Assembly: GCA_016930015.1 (NCBI GenBank)
Contig: JAFGHR010000019.1
Span: 44,819 to 108,818 of the forward strand
Direction of reading: 5' to 3'
Length of the DNA: 64,000 bases
DNA from: Anaerolineae bacterium
GTDB lineage: Bacteria > Chloroflexota > Anaerolineae > Aggregatilineales > Aggregatilineaceae
Notes under the pieces: generated by a model
Databases searched by the model: none
What the model was told of the DNA's origin: nothing
Seen by the model: the letters and a program-made list of their open reading frames with translations, nothing else
Program-made: the position numbers and the translations under genes
Shown: piece by piece, positions 1 to 8,365 of the stretch
Position numbering within the stretch: the first letter of the stretch is position 1
Layout: each line of letters begins with the position of its first letter

Positions 1-650
1 TCGTGGGTGAAGGGCTGCGCGTACACGGCGTAAGTAACCGGGGTGAACGTCACCAGCGTGTTCTGGAAGCGCTGCGAATGGTTGGCCTTCAGGAACATCA
101 TATGCGCCGTTTCCCACACGAGTTTTCGGGAGGACAGCGGCAGCGTATCGGTATTGCGCGGGCCCTGGTGCTTAACCCCAGCTTCATTGTGTGTGACGAA
201 CCGGTGTCGGCACTGGACGTATCGATCCAATCACAGGTGCTCAATTTGCTCAAAGACTTGCAGCAGACGCTCGACCTGACGCTGCTGTTTATTGCGCATG
301 ACATGAGCGTGGTGGAGCATTTGTGCAACCGGGTCGCCGTGATGTACCTGGGTAAGATCGTCGAAGTGGCCGACCGCGAAGAGTTGTTCAGAAATCCACA
401 ACATCCCTACACCCAGGCGCTCATGTCAGCTATCCCCATAGCTGATCCCAAAATCAAGCGCCAACGAATTATTCTCCAGGGTGACCCACCCAGCCCCTTG
501 AATCCCCCGCCGGGCTGCCGGTTCCATACACGCTGCCAGGAAGTCATCGACATTTGCTCCCAGGTGATACCGGAGCAAATCGACCTGGGCAACCAGCATT
601 TTTGCGCCTGTCACCGGCGCCAACCCGTGCAAGAAGCGGCTACCAGCTGA
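1..650 (+). CDS. Oligopeptide/dipeptide ABC transporter ATP-binding protein (OppF/DppF type), 5' end cut by window
   Basis: This is the C-terminal part of a cytoplasmic ATPase that powers peptide import. The reading frame is open from the first base (codon phase from base 3), so the Walker A region lies outside the window. Visible are the signature [15 protein letters not shown], the Walker B stretch [12 protein letters not shown] and the H-loop FIAHDMSVV. It also has the oligopeptide-transporter C-terminal extension with [17 protein letters not shown] and the Cys-containing CRFHTRC segment. That extension is typical of OppD/OppF/DppF and separates it from sugar or amino-acid importer ATPases. 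Being followed by a hairpin and a new regulator, it is probably the last gene of its operon. OppF and DppF cannot be told apart. Confidence 0.92.
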   Translation, partial: VGEGLRVHGVSNRGERHQRVLEALRMVGLQEHHMRRFPHEFSGGQRQRIGIARALVLNPSFIVCDEPVSALDVSIQSQVLNLLKDLQQTLDLTLLFIAHDMSVVEHLCNRVAVMYLGKIVEVADREELFRNPQHPYTQALMSAIPIADPKIKRQRIILQGDPPSPLNPPPGCRFHTRCQEVIDICSQVIPEQIDLGNQHFCACHRRQPVQEAATS

Positions 651-690
651 TTCTGTACCAACGATGCGCATGCCCCCTAACGTTATTTTG

Positions 691-717
691 AAGCCCAGTG
701 TTAAACCGGGCTTGTTT
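691..717 (+). terminator. Probable terminator after the peptide-transporter operon
   Basis: AAGCCC (691-696) pairs with GGGCTT (708-713) and is followed by GTTTTG. The stem is short, but its position 41 bp after the stop codon fits an end-of-operon terminator. Confidence 0.5.
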
Positions 718-801
718 TGACTGCCTCTTAACACGCAGCCAGTAAAATCAACATAACGTGCGACACATCGCCGTCGTTGGGCATTGAGAATAATCCGGAT
801 G

Positions 802-817
802 TTCACCACGTGGTGAA
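802..817. promoter_or_regulatory. Perfect 16-bp palindrome, operator-like
   Basis: TTCACCACGTGGTGAA is fully self-complementary. It lies about 65 bp upstream of the -35 box at 882. It differs from the LacI-type operators at 922 and 1048, so if it binds a protein it is probably a different one. Its role is unknown. Confidence 0.4.
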
Positions 818-881
818 TATCTCAATATGACAAAAGTCACCCGGATCAGGTGATCTTCGTCGCAGTGCATTTCTGAATATC

Positions 882-910
882 TTGACAGCACGGGCCACAA
901 GAAATATACT
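882..910 (+). promoter_or_regulatory. Consensus sigma70-type promoter of the beta-glucan locus
   Basis: TTGACA (882-887) is followed after exactly 17 bp by TATACT (905-910). This predicts transcription start near 917, just before the operator at 922-937. A bound repressor would sit on the start site. Transcription would run through the LacI gene and probably into the transporter operon. Confidence 0.75.
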
Positions 911-921
911 GGATATAAGGC

Positions 922-937
922 TTGGGAGCGCTCCCAA
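922..937. promoter_or_regulatory. LacI-family operator O1, CelR/CebR-like palindrome
   Basis: TTGGGAGCGCTCCCAA is a perfect palindrome. Its 14-bp core TGGGAGCGCTCCCA is the known operator of the cellobiose-responsive LacI-family regulators CelR (Thermobifida) and CebR (Streptomyces). It starts about 5 bp after the predicted transcription start. Confidence 0.8.
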
Positions 938-1047
938 AAGAACATACAAATCCATTCCGAAACCATCAATAGTAGCGGCTTTATTAAGCAAAACTTGTAT
1001 AAAATACAATTGTAGCCGTGGTGATAGCTGGTGTTTTTCATTTGTTC

Positions 1048-1061
1048 TGAGAGCGCTCCCA
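1048..1061. promoter_or_regulatory. LacI-family operator O2 (one mismatch to O1 core)
   Basis: TGAGAGCGCTCCCA matches the O1 core except for one G-to-A change. Its centre is 125 bp from that of O1, close to 12 helical turns, so looping between two repressor dimers is geometrically possible. It ends 32 bp before the regulator start codon. The AT-rich inverted repeat TTGTATAAAATACAA (995-1009) lies between the two operators and could be a second promoter element or a weak hairpin. Confidence 0.7.
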
Positions 1062-1093
1062 AAATGCTGGGGCATTAGTACAAGATTTTGATT

Positions 1094-2104
1094 ATGAACC
1101 TTGAAGATATTGCTCGATTTTCTGGCGTTTCCCGCTCAACCGTTTCGCGTGTTATTAACAATGACCCTCATGTCAGTGATAAAACACGCGAAAACGTGTT
1201 GAAGATCATTGCGGAACACAACTATGCTCCCAATATTGCCGCGCGCGCGCTGGTCACCAAACGTACCCACGTCATCGGAATATACATCTCAAATGTGATT
1301 GGTGATCTTTTTTCTGATCCCTACTTCTCAACCCTGCTCCAGGCCATTGTCACTCGCGCCAACGAACAAGACTTTGACGTGATGTTATGGTTAAAGGGTC
1401 AGGAAACTAGTATCGAACACTTTCACCAACGGATCCTCGACAATCGTATGACCGATGGCCTGGTGTTGTCGTCAACGTCACGATACGACACGCTGCCACA
1501 GGCATTACTCCAACGTAATCGTACATTTGTGCTCAACGGGCGCCCCTGGTGTGATGAAGAGCATATGAATTATGTTGACGCCACAAACCAACACGGGGCC
1601 CAACAAGCGGTCGAACACCTGGCACGCATGGGCCACAAGCGTATCGCTACCATCACCGGACGTCTTGACCTGATATCGGGTTATGATCGCCTGATCGGTT
1701 ATCGACAGGCGATTGAACACTTAGAACTGCCTTTTGAAGACAGCCTGGTGATCGAAGGCGACTTTACAGAAATCAGCGGTTACATCGGCATGCGAAAGTT
1801 AATCTCTGAAAAACCAGATGCCGTTTTTATCGCCAGTGATCATATGGCCATTGGCGCACTGCGTGCCATCCGCGAGTCAGGGCTGCAAGTGCCCGACGAC
1901 ATCGCCCTGGTAGGTTTCGATGATATGTCGTTTGCCACCATGACCAGCCCTCAATTAACCACTGTGCGCCAGCCGGTACAGCGGCAGGGCATTTTGGCTA
2001 CCGAGGGCTTGATCGGACTGCTAGAGGGTAGCATTACGCCGCCCTATCAAGTGTCGTTGCCGACACAACTTGTTATCCGTGAATCATGTGGTTTTCCAGC
2101 TTAG
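1094..2104 (+). CDS. LacI-family transcriptional regulator of the beta-glucan locus
   Basis: This 336-residue repressor has an N-terminal LacI helix-turn-helix (LEDIARFSGVSRSTVSRVINN) and the hinge segment NYAPNIAARAL, followed by a periplasmic-binding-protein-like sugar sensor ending in the usual GFDD and LTTVRQP motifs. I chose the ATG at 1094 because it places MNLEDIARFSGVS at the N terminus as in the family. A TTG two codons upstream is the alternative, and there is no strong ribosome binding site for either. Two CelR-type operators precede it, so autoregulation is likely. The CelR-like operator plus the downstream GH94 phosphorylase suggest a cello-oligosaccharide inducer; this is inference. 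Confidence 0.93.
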   Translation: MNLEDIARFSGVSRSTVSRVINNDPHVSDKTRENVLKIIAEHNYAPNIAARALVTKRTHVIGIYISNVIGDLFSDPYFSTLLQAIVTRANEQDFDVMLWLKGQETSIEHFHQRILDNRMTDGLVLSSTSRYDTLPQALLQRNRTFVLNGRPWCDEEHMNYVDATNQHGAQQAVEHLARMGHKRIATITGRLDLISGYDRLIGYRQAIEHLELPFEDSLVIEGDFTEISGYIGMRKLISEKPDAVFIASDHMAIGALRAIRESGLQVPDDIALVGFDDMSFATMTSPQLTTVRQPVQRQGILATEGLIGLLEGSITPPYQVSLPTQLVIRESCGFPA

Positions 2105-2115
2105 TTGTTTGGAAG

Positions 2116-2136
2116 CGGTTGGGACCTCCCCAACCG
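2116..2136 (+). promoter_or_regulatory. Stem-loop / degenerate operator between regulator and solute-binding protein genes
   Basis: CGGTTGGG (2116-2123) pairs with CCCAACCG (2129-2136) around a 5-nt loop, with no T-tract. It could modulate the step from low regulator to high binding-protein expression. The sequence TTGGGACCTCCCCAA inside it also resembles the O1 operator with one base deleted and its centre changed, so it may be a third weak repressor site. Confidence 0.45.
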
Positions 2137-2231
2137 GTAAGGAGGAGTGATCGACAACACACATATCACACACAACCCCACCCAATATCCGTTATATGAC
2201 AGCATTTTAGTTCTGAGGAGTATCACACAAA

Positions 2232-3629
2232 ATGTCTAAAGTCAAAGTTTTGGTTCCCGTTCTGGTGATGGTCGCGCTTGTCGCGCTTGCCCTCGCTCCA
2301 ATGACCGGTGACTCGGCTGTCGAAGCCCAGGAACCTGTGACCGTCACGATCTTCGTTGGTGTCGGTACGGGTTATCAACCTTATCAGCAAGATGCTCAGA
2401 ACGCCCTGGCTGATGAATGGAACGCCACTCACGACGACATCAAGGTCGTCTTCGAATATCACGACAACACCACCGCTCGTGACGAACTGCTGACCCGCGT
2501 TGCCGCTGGCGATCCGCCCGCGATCGTGGGTCCGGCTGGCGTTCGTACCGTGTACGAAATCAGCAACATGTGGGCTGACATCGGCGCTTTGATGGAAGCT
2601 GACGTTGCTGAAATCAACATGGACGACTTCGACGCCGCCAGTTTCGATATGTACGAACTGGGTGGTCGTCAGATCGCCATCCCGCTGGGTGTGTATCCCT
2701 CCTTCGTATATGTCAACGAAACCATCTTCGAAGATGGCGAAGTTGAACTGCCGCCAGTTGAGTATGGTGAGTGGACCTGGGACGACCTGAAAGAAAAGGC
2801 CATGGCGTTGACGCAGGACGTCAACGGCGTTTATCTTGGTGAAGAGGGCTTTGACGCCGCGAATATCGAAGTTTACGGCTACTTCCCCTTCTGGACCAAC
2901 TTCCGCGCCAGCACCATCCTCTTCAGCCCTGAAGATGCTGGTGTTCAGATTAACGATGACGGTTCCGTGACTGCCACCTTTAACCAGGAAGCGATCCTGA
3001 CTGCCTCGAAGTTCTACCACGACGGCATCTGGAAGGACACCTACATGCCCAACATCGACGCCGAAGGCGCCATCGGTGAGGGCGTTAGCAACCCGTTCGT
3101 CTCTGGCCGCGTTGCCATGGGCGTCAGCCACACCTGGCTGTTCGGCGGTATGAAGGACGGTGTCGAAAGCGGCGCTTTCACGGATAGCTGGAACGTTTAC
3201 CCGTCCCCAACCGCCCTGAACGGTATCACCACCGCTCGCGTGCACGCCGACACCTTCGCCATCATGGATGGCTTCGAGAACCAAGACGCGGCGTGGCAAG
3301 TTCTCAAGTGGCTAACCAGCCAGGACGTCTCGCTCGAACTGTGCAAGACCTACGGCTGCATGCCCGCTCGCCTCTCCGTCCGCGGTGACTGGGAAGCCGA
3401 ATGGCTCGAAATCTTCCCCGAGCTCGACCTGGACGTAGTCTATGGCGCGCTCGAATACCTCGACGCCCCCAACCACGAGGGCTACATGCCCAACTACGCC
3501 CGCGCCTGGGACGCGCTGGAACTGTTCTGGAACAACCTGCGCACCGATCCTGATATGGATGTCGAAGCATCGCTGAACGAGGTGAACGCCGAAGTTCAGG
3601 CTCTCTTCGATGAGGCCCTGGCTGAGTAA
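2232..3629 (+). CDS. Extracellular sugar-binding protein of a carbohydrate ABC importer (family 1)
   Basis: This 465-residue protein captures oligosaccharide outside the membrane and delivers it to the permease pair encoded next. Residues 1-32 form a Sec signal peptide (MSKVKVLVPVLVMVALVALAL) ending in an Ala-rich cleavage region before QEPVTVTIF. There is no lipobox Cys, so it is not an obvious lipoprotein. The remainder has the family 1 pattern: an early extended strand, a mid-protein YPSFVYVNETIF segment and Trp-rich ligand-contact regions. A GAGGAG ribosome binding site precedes the ATG. The locus context (CelR-type operator, GH8, GH94) points to cello-oligosaccharides or mixed beta-glucan fragments, but the sequence alone does not prove the ligand. 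Confidence 0.93.
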   Translation: MSKVKVLVPVLVMVALVALALAPMTGDSAVEAQEPVTVTIFVGVGTGYQPYQQDAQNALADEWNATHDDIKVVFEYHDNTTARDELLTRVAAGDPPAIVGPAGVRTVYEISNMWADIGALMEADVAEINMDDFDAASFDMYELGGRQIAIPLGVYPSFVYVNETIFEDGEVELPPVEYGEWTWDDLKEKAMALTQDVNGVYLGEEGFDAANIEVYGYFPFWTNFRASTILFSPEDAGVQINDDGSVTATFNQEAILTASKFYHDGIWKDTYMPNIDAEGAIGEGVSNPFVSGRVAMGVSHTWLFGGMKDGVESGAFTDSWNVYPSPTALNGITTARVHADTFAIMDGFENQDAAWQVLKWLTSQDVSLELCKTYGCMPARLSVRGDWEAEWLEIFPELDLDVVYGALEYLDAPNHEGYMPNYARAWDALELFWNNLRTDPDMDVEASLNEVNAEVQALFDEALAE

Positions 3630-3659
3630 TAACCAGTCACTAGCTTGTACACAATTGCA

Positions 3660-3685
3660 TGTGGTGGGTCTTTCGACCCACCACA
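3660..3685 (+). terminator. Strong intercistronic stem-loop after the binding-protein gene
   Basis: TGTGGTGGGTC (3660-3670) pairs perfectly with GACCCACCACA (3675-3685) around a TTTC loop. There is no clear T-tract, so partial termination or 3'-end protection of the abundant binding-protein mRNA is more likely than a full stop. A similar element follows the amino-acid binding protein at 28516. Confidence 0.7.
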
Positions 3686-3781
3686 CGTCTACTCACAGGC
3701 TATTTAGGCCAGACCCTGAGTGTGTGTAACCATGCAGGATTGTGGGTAACCCCCGTTTGGAATGCAACGCCGAGGTAGAAC

Positions 3782-4852
3782 ATGACTACTGAAATAGATA
3801 CGACAAGTGATATACAAGCGGACCTACGGACAGAAATTGCTGAGCCCAGATTGACACCGAGGCGTGCTCAAATTCTATGGGGCTACCTGTTCCTGGCACC
3901 ATGGATCGTGGGTTTTCTTGTGTTCATTGCAGGCCCAATGCTTGCCTCGTTATACCTATCCATGACGAACTATAGTATTGGCTCAGATAGGCCTACAGAG
4001 TTTATTGGCCTGGATAACTACAAACGTATGTTTGCCCTGGATATCCAGAAGGGCGATGAGGGCGAAGAAATCGTCTTTAAACCGGGCTACCAGGAGTGGA
4101 CAAGTGTCGGGGATTACCACATTGGGGCAGAGGACCACCGCTTCTGGCAGTCGGTTGAGGTTACACTAAAATATGCCGTCGTAGCACTGCCTCTATCGCT
4201 CGCGCTGGCCTTGTTCCTTGCGATTCTCACGAATATTAGAGTCCCAGGTGTTACAGTTTTTCGAACGCTGTTCTATTTACCAACCGTCATTCCTGCTGTT
4301 GTGTCCGCATCGGTATTTTTGCAGTTTTTACGCCAGCAGGACGGTTGGCTAAACAATTATGCACTCGAACCATTTGGGATTACGGGTCCAGACTGGCTGC
4401 AGAACCCAGAGTTTGCCATTCCCACCCTGACACTCATCGCAACTTGGGGAATCGGCACGACCATGTTGATGTTCCTGGCCGGGCTGCAGAACGTGCCCAC
4501 CGAACTTTATGAGGCCGCCCGCGTGGATGGGGCGAATTTCTTTTCGCGCTTCTGGCATATTACGGTCCCCATGATTTCCCCGGTCATTCTGTATAATCTC
4601 GTTATTGGTCTGATTGGCACATTCCAATATTTCACCATCGCCTATGCCCTCACGGCTGACGTCCAGATGGGTGGACGCGATTTGTCAATGTACTTCTATA
4701 ACATGCACGTCTACCGCGAAGCCTATGTGTTCTTTGAAATGGGGTATGCCTCGGCGCTGGCCTGGATTCTGCTGATCATCATATTAATTGTGACCGTAGC
4801 AGTCTTTCGTACTTCCACCCGTTGGGTGTATTACGCGGCGGGAGGCAGATAA
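3782..4852 (+). CDS. Carbohydrate ABC transporter permease, MalF/UgpA type
   Basis: This 356-residue inner-membrane protein forms half of the sugar channel. It has a cytoplasmic N terminus of about 30 residues, then TM1 (WGYLFLAPWIVGFLVFIAG), a moderately enlarged external loop (roughly residues 80-125) and five further membrane segments. The EAA loop, EAARVDGANFFSRFWHITVP, contacts the ATPase. A GAGG ribosome binding site lies 6 bp upstream of the ATG. The stop codon is 2 bp before the next permease start, indicating translational coupling. No ATPase gene of this importer lies in the locus, so it presumably uses a shared MsmK/MalK-like ATPase encoded elsewhere; this is inference from family behaviour. 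Confidence 0.93.
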   Translation: MTTEIDTTSDIQADLRTEIAEPRLTPRRAQILWGYLFLAPWIVGFLVFIAGPMLASLYLSMTNYSIGSDRPTEFIGLDNYKRMFALDIQKGDEGEEIVFKPGYQEWTSVGDYHIGAEDHRFWQSVEVTLKYAVVALPLSLALALFLAILTNIRVPGVTVFRTLFYLPTVIPAVVSASVFLQFLRQQDGWLNNYALEPFGITGPDWLQNPEFAIPTLTLIATWGIGTTMLMFLAGLQNVPTELYEAARVDGANFFSRFWHITVPMISPVILYNLVIGLIGTFQYFTIAYALTADVQMGGRDLSMYFYNMHVYREAYVFFEMGYASALAWILLIIILIVTVAVFRTSTRWVYYAAGGR

Positions 4853-4854
4853 TC

Positions 4855-6333
4855 ATGAACCGATTAATGAGTTTATTCACTAACAACCCCGCCGGACGAC
4901 GCGGCTATCTGAAATACGATGCCTACAAATACATTGGCACCGGTATGCTGTTTATGTTTCTGGTCCTCCTGGCTACGGTTTACCTGAGCCCACTGTTGTA
5001 TATGGGCAGCACCGCGTTAAAGAGTGAAGTGCAGTTGTCCGATCCGGATGATCCCATCATCCCGCAGGGAGCCAAAACCTATCATTATGTCAGCCCTGAT
5101 CACGAAAGCTTCAAATACACCTACCGCCGGCCTGTCACCCTGGAGTACAACGGTGAAGAAATGCCGGTCTACGAAGTGATCGCGCAAGGGCAGATTCTCA
5201 ATTATGCGCTGGTTGATGCCGAGACGGCCCTGTTTATTGACACGGGAAACATTGAGGCTGGCCCGGTTGAACTCGATATCGACATCAGCAGCCTGAAACG
5301 TGCCATCGAGCGCGAACGGCTCGAAGTGCCGCTTTACGATGTTGATGTCAATGGTGAAACTAAGCGATTGGGCCTGATCGAAAAATACGAAGACGGCTCC
5401 ACGCTGTGGATGGACCCCGAAAACATCAATGTTGAACCGGTTCGTCTGCCGATCGAAGCCAATCCCGATAACCTGGTACGCACTGAAAGTGACCTGCGGC
5501 TGTACCATGTTCCAATAGATGGCGAAACGAAAGTGCTGGCGCTGCTGGAATCCAAGCGTAACAGTGCCACATTTGTCGATCCAGACAACCCCGAAGAACT
5601 CATCAAACTGGATGATATCCGGGTGCGTGGCCTGGACTCGGTCTGGGAACTGGAATTCCATCCCGAAAACTTCAAGGATGCGATTGACCAGATCGAGTAC
5701 TTCCGCCTGTTCCGCAACACGCTCATCATGTCGGTTATCGGCGGTTTTGGTGCCATGATATCGGCTACGCTGGTAGCGTATGGGTTCACCCGGTTCAATA
5801 TTCCCTACGGTAACATTCTGTTCCTCATCCTGCTGGCGACGATCATGCTGCCGCCACAGGTTACCCAGATCCCGACATATATTGTCTTCCGGGAAATCGG
5901 GTGGATTGGTACGCTCTTACCCCTCATCGTGCCGCATTTCTTCGCGAACGCGTATAACGTGTTCCTGCTGCGCCAGTACATGATGGGTATTCCGCTGGAA
6001 CTGGATGACGCGGCCCGCGTTGATGGCGCCAACCCGCTGCAAATTCTCTGGCATGTCATCATTCCTGAAGCACGCCCAGCCATGGTAGCGGCCTATCTGT
6101 TCCATTTCCTGTTTGCATGGAACGACTTCCAACAACCGCTGATCTACATCGGCGGCAACGAGGATAACCAGGTGCTGGCCGTTGGTTTGCAGCGTTTCAC
6201 CCAGATCTATTCATCGCAGCAGCACCTGATGATGGCAGCCGGTATCCTGACCATGCTGGTACCGCTGGCCGTATTCTTCCTGGCCCAGCGCATCTTCATG
6301 CAAGGTGTTGTGATCACTGGGGTTGAAAAATGA
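4855..6333 (+). CDS. Carbohydrate ABC transporter permease, MalG/UgpE type, with large extracytoplasmic insertion
   Basis: This 492-residue protein forms the second half of the sugar channel. MalG-type permeases are usually about 270-300 residues. The extra length is one block (about residues 60-283) between TM1 (29-50) and the second membrane segment, so it should lie outside the membrane. The block contains three related beta-rich units (about 104-145, 158-200 and 214-260), two of which share NGETK/DGETK, a Leu-rich strand and a DPxN turn. The C-terminal half is canonical, with EAA loop AARVDGANPLQILWHVIIP. I chose ATG 4855 over an upstream GTG because GGAGG lies 9 bp before it. The stop overlaps the next start by 4 bp. 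Confidence 0.92.
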   Translation: MNRLMSLFTNNPAGRRGYLKYDAYKYIGTGMLFMFLVLLATVYLSPLLYMGSTALKSEVQLSDPDDPIIPQGAKTYHYVSPDHESFKYTYRRPVTLEYNGEEMPVYEVIAQGQILNYALVDAETALFIDTGNIEAGPVELDIDISSLKRAIERERLEVPLYDVDVNGETKRLGLIEKYEDGSTLWMDPENINVEPVRLPIEANPDNLVRTESDLRLYHVPIDGETKVLALLESKRNSATFVDPDNPEELIKLDDIRVRGLDSVWELEFHPENFKDAIDQIEYFRLFRNTLIMSVIGGFGAMISATLVAYGFTRFNIPYGNILFLILLATIMLPPQVTQIPTYIVFREIGWIGTLLPLIVPHFFANAYNVFLLRQYMMGIPLELDDAARVDGANPLQILWHVIIPEARPAMVAAYLFHFLFAWNDFQQPLIYIGGNEDNQVLAVGLQRFTQIYSSQQHLMMAAGILTMLVPLAVFFLAQRIFMQGVVITGVEK

Positions 6334-8225
6334 AGCGGCTTATTCTTTGCATCGTTGTTCTTTTGCTCTTGGGCACCGGCAGCGCTGCTGTTGCCCAAGA
6401 TGGCGGCGATCTGCTCGCCCCAGAACAGATTCCGGGCGAAGCCGTATACATTCCCTTCCCGGTGGCCATCACGGTTGATGGTGATCTGGCCGATTGGGAA
6501 GGGGTCCCCATGATCACGGTCGATAAAGGGCCGATGATCTCACCAGACCCGGCTGAAAACGGCTCATTCACATTTGCCGTCGCAGCCGATGCCGATTACG
6601 TCTACATCACCATGTCCATGCCCGACAAAAACATCATTGCCGGGCAGCACGGGTCGGAATATTGGAACGAAGACTCGCTCGAATTTTACCTGAATGTGTC
6701 GGACAATGTGTTTTCTCAGGTTTATACAGACGGCATCTACCAGATCAATATCAATGCAACCAATATCGGCAACACCGACCCGGATGCGCTCACGCTAACC
6801 GGGGTGCGCAGTCAGGAATTGGCCGTCAGCGGGTTTGTGTTCGAGACTGGCGACGGGTGGGGGTTTGAAGCCTCAATCCCCCTCGAAGGCCTGGTCGAAC
6901 CCGGACACGGTGTGGAAATCGGCTTCCAGGCGCAAGCGAACGGCGCCAGCAGCACCGACCGGAACGTCAAGCTGATCTGGTCCAACGCCGACACCGGCGA
7001 TTCCTCCTGGCAGAATCCCGGCGTGTTTGGTCGCGGATTGTTCTTTGAAATCGGCCAAACAGAGATTCCGCTGCCCAGTGAGCCGCCGGAAGACGAAGGG
7101 CTTACATTTGATTGGGGTGATATGGAATGGAATGAGATCGTAACCAGCACCTGGGAAGGTTATAAACAGAACTATATCTACTGCGGTGAGAACTGCGGCG
7201 ATAACCTGGGCCTGGTGTTTGATCCCAACATGGACTACCAGGCTGTCAGCGAGGGTGTCGGGTACGGTATGCTGATGGCCGTGATGATGAATGATCAGGA
7301 CACGTTCGACACCATATACGACGCCGCACACGACATCATGCTTGACGAGCGCACGGGGCTGTTTCACTGGCGTGCCAGCAATACCGGCGAGATCACGGGG
7401 CGTACATCAGCTACCGACGCCGAAGAAGATATCGCCGTCGCGCTGATTTTCGCCCAGACGCGAGTAGAAAACGGCGAATGGACCCAACACGCCACGCGGC
7501 CTTACAACTGCCGGGCCAACGACATGATCGACGCCATTTACGAGTACGAAGTTTACGATGGCCGTTATCTGACGCCCGGCGATGACTGGGGCGGCAACGG
7601 GCAGGATATCCTGAACCTGTCTTACTTTGCCCCAGCCTGGTACCGTATTTATGACCAGTTCCAGGGCACCGATCGCTGGGACAGCGTGATTACCTATGGC
7701 TACCGTGCGCTGTTCCTGACCGAAGGCGCCGACAAAGGGCTTGCGCCCGATTGGTCAACATCAGAGGGCGGCCCGGCATTTGCCTACTGCGAAGCAACCG
7801 ATCGCCCCCTCGACACGTGCCGGTACGAAATGTACTACGATGCTATTCGTGTGCCCTGGCGAATCGGGCTGGACTGCCTGTGGTTTGGCGACTCACGTGC
7901 ATGTCGATGGTCCAAACGCAGCGCTGACTTTTTGAGCCAACTGCCACCCGAACAGTTTGCGCGTATGTATGATATGGACGGTACGCCGATCATCAGCTAC
8001 CAGAACGAGCTGACGGTTGGCATGTGGTTACCGGCGGCGTTGGCAGCCGAAAATGCCGAACTGGTTGCCGAATTGGCGCAGCAGCTCTACGGTTATGCTG
8101 GCAATGCGATTTCTGAAGGGTATTGGGGCGGAACATCGCAGTATTACTTCAACCAGAGTTTAGCGTGGTTTGGAGCCTCACTCCTTTCAGGAGATTTCCA
8201 AAACCTGTACCCACAACCCGAATAA
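6330..8225 (+). CDS. Secreted glycoside hydrolase family 8 enzyme with N-terminal CBM9-like domain
   Basis: This 631-residue secreted enzyme probably depolymerises beta-1,4-linked glycans before uptake. It has a signal peptide (residues 1-22, ending AVAQ), a CBM9/DOMON-like sugar-binding domain (about 40-245) and a GH8 (alpha/alpha)6 barrel (about 258-625). The GH8 signature VSEGVGYGM carries the likely general acid Glu308. ATDAEEDIA supplies Asp363 and the second acidic motif, and YDAIRVPWRIG is also characteristic. GH8 includes endoglucanases, lichenases, xylanases and chitosanases, so substrate is inferred from context (GH94 phosphorylase, CelR-like operator) as cellulose or mixed-linkage glucan. 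The ATG overlaps the permease stop by 4 bp, tying hydrolysis and uptake into one transcript. Confidence 0.9.
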   Translation: MKRLILCIVVLLLLGTGSAAVAQDGGDLLAPEQIPGEAVYIPFPVAITVDGDLADWEGVPMITVDKGPMISPDPAENGSFTFAVAADADYVYITMSMPDKNIIAGQHGSEYWNEDSLEFYLNVSDNVFSQVYTDGIYQININATNIGNTDPDALTLTGVRSQELAVSGFVFETGDGWGFEASIPLEGLVEPGHGVEIGFQAQANGASSTDRNVKLIWSNADTGDSSWQNPGVFGRGLFFEIGQTEIPLPSEPPEDEGLTFDWGDMEWNEIVTSTWEGYKQNYIYCGENCGDNLGLVFDPNMDYQAVSEGVGYGMLMAVMMNDQDTFDTIYDAAHDIMLDERTGLFHWRASNTGEITGRTSATDAEEDIAVALIFAQTRVENGEWTQHATRPYNCRANDMIDAIYEYEVYDGRYLTPGDDWGGNGQDILNLSYFAPAWYRIYDQFQGTDRWDSVITYGYRALFLTEGADKGLAPDWSTSEGGPAFAYCEATDRPLDTCRYEMYYDAIRVPWRIGLDCLWFGDSRACRWSKRSADFLSQLPPEQFARMYDMDGTPIISYQNELTVGMWLPAALAAENAELVAELAQQLYGYAGNAISEGYWGGTSQYYFNQSLAWFGASLLSGDFQNLYPQPE

Positions 8226-8237
8226 GGATAGGTCTTT

Positions 8238-8270
8238 AACTCTCTCTGATCCAGTGGGCCAGGGAGAGTT
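8238..8270 (+). terminator. Intercistronic stem-loop between GH8 and GH94 genes
   Basis: AACTCTCTCTG (8238-8248) pairs with CAGGGAGAGTT (8260-8270), with one T-G wobble and an 11-nt loop. Only a weak T-rich stretch follows, so partial termination or mRNA protection is likely. Confidence 0.55.
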
Positions 8271-8365
8271 ATGTTAACTCGTGTATGCTAATTACCATTC
8301 TGGCCCCCGTCACACATAAACTGGGGGCGTCTAGAAAACAGCTTAACACAGAGTCTGGAGAAACA

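Noticed and set aside
2223..3299. 358-codon open frame antisense to the sugar-binding protein
   Set aside because: It mirrors codon bias of the real gene, lacks a family match or ribosome binding site, and lies wholly inside a well-supported gene.
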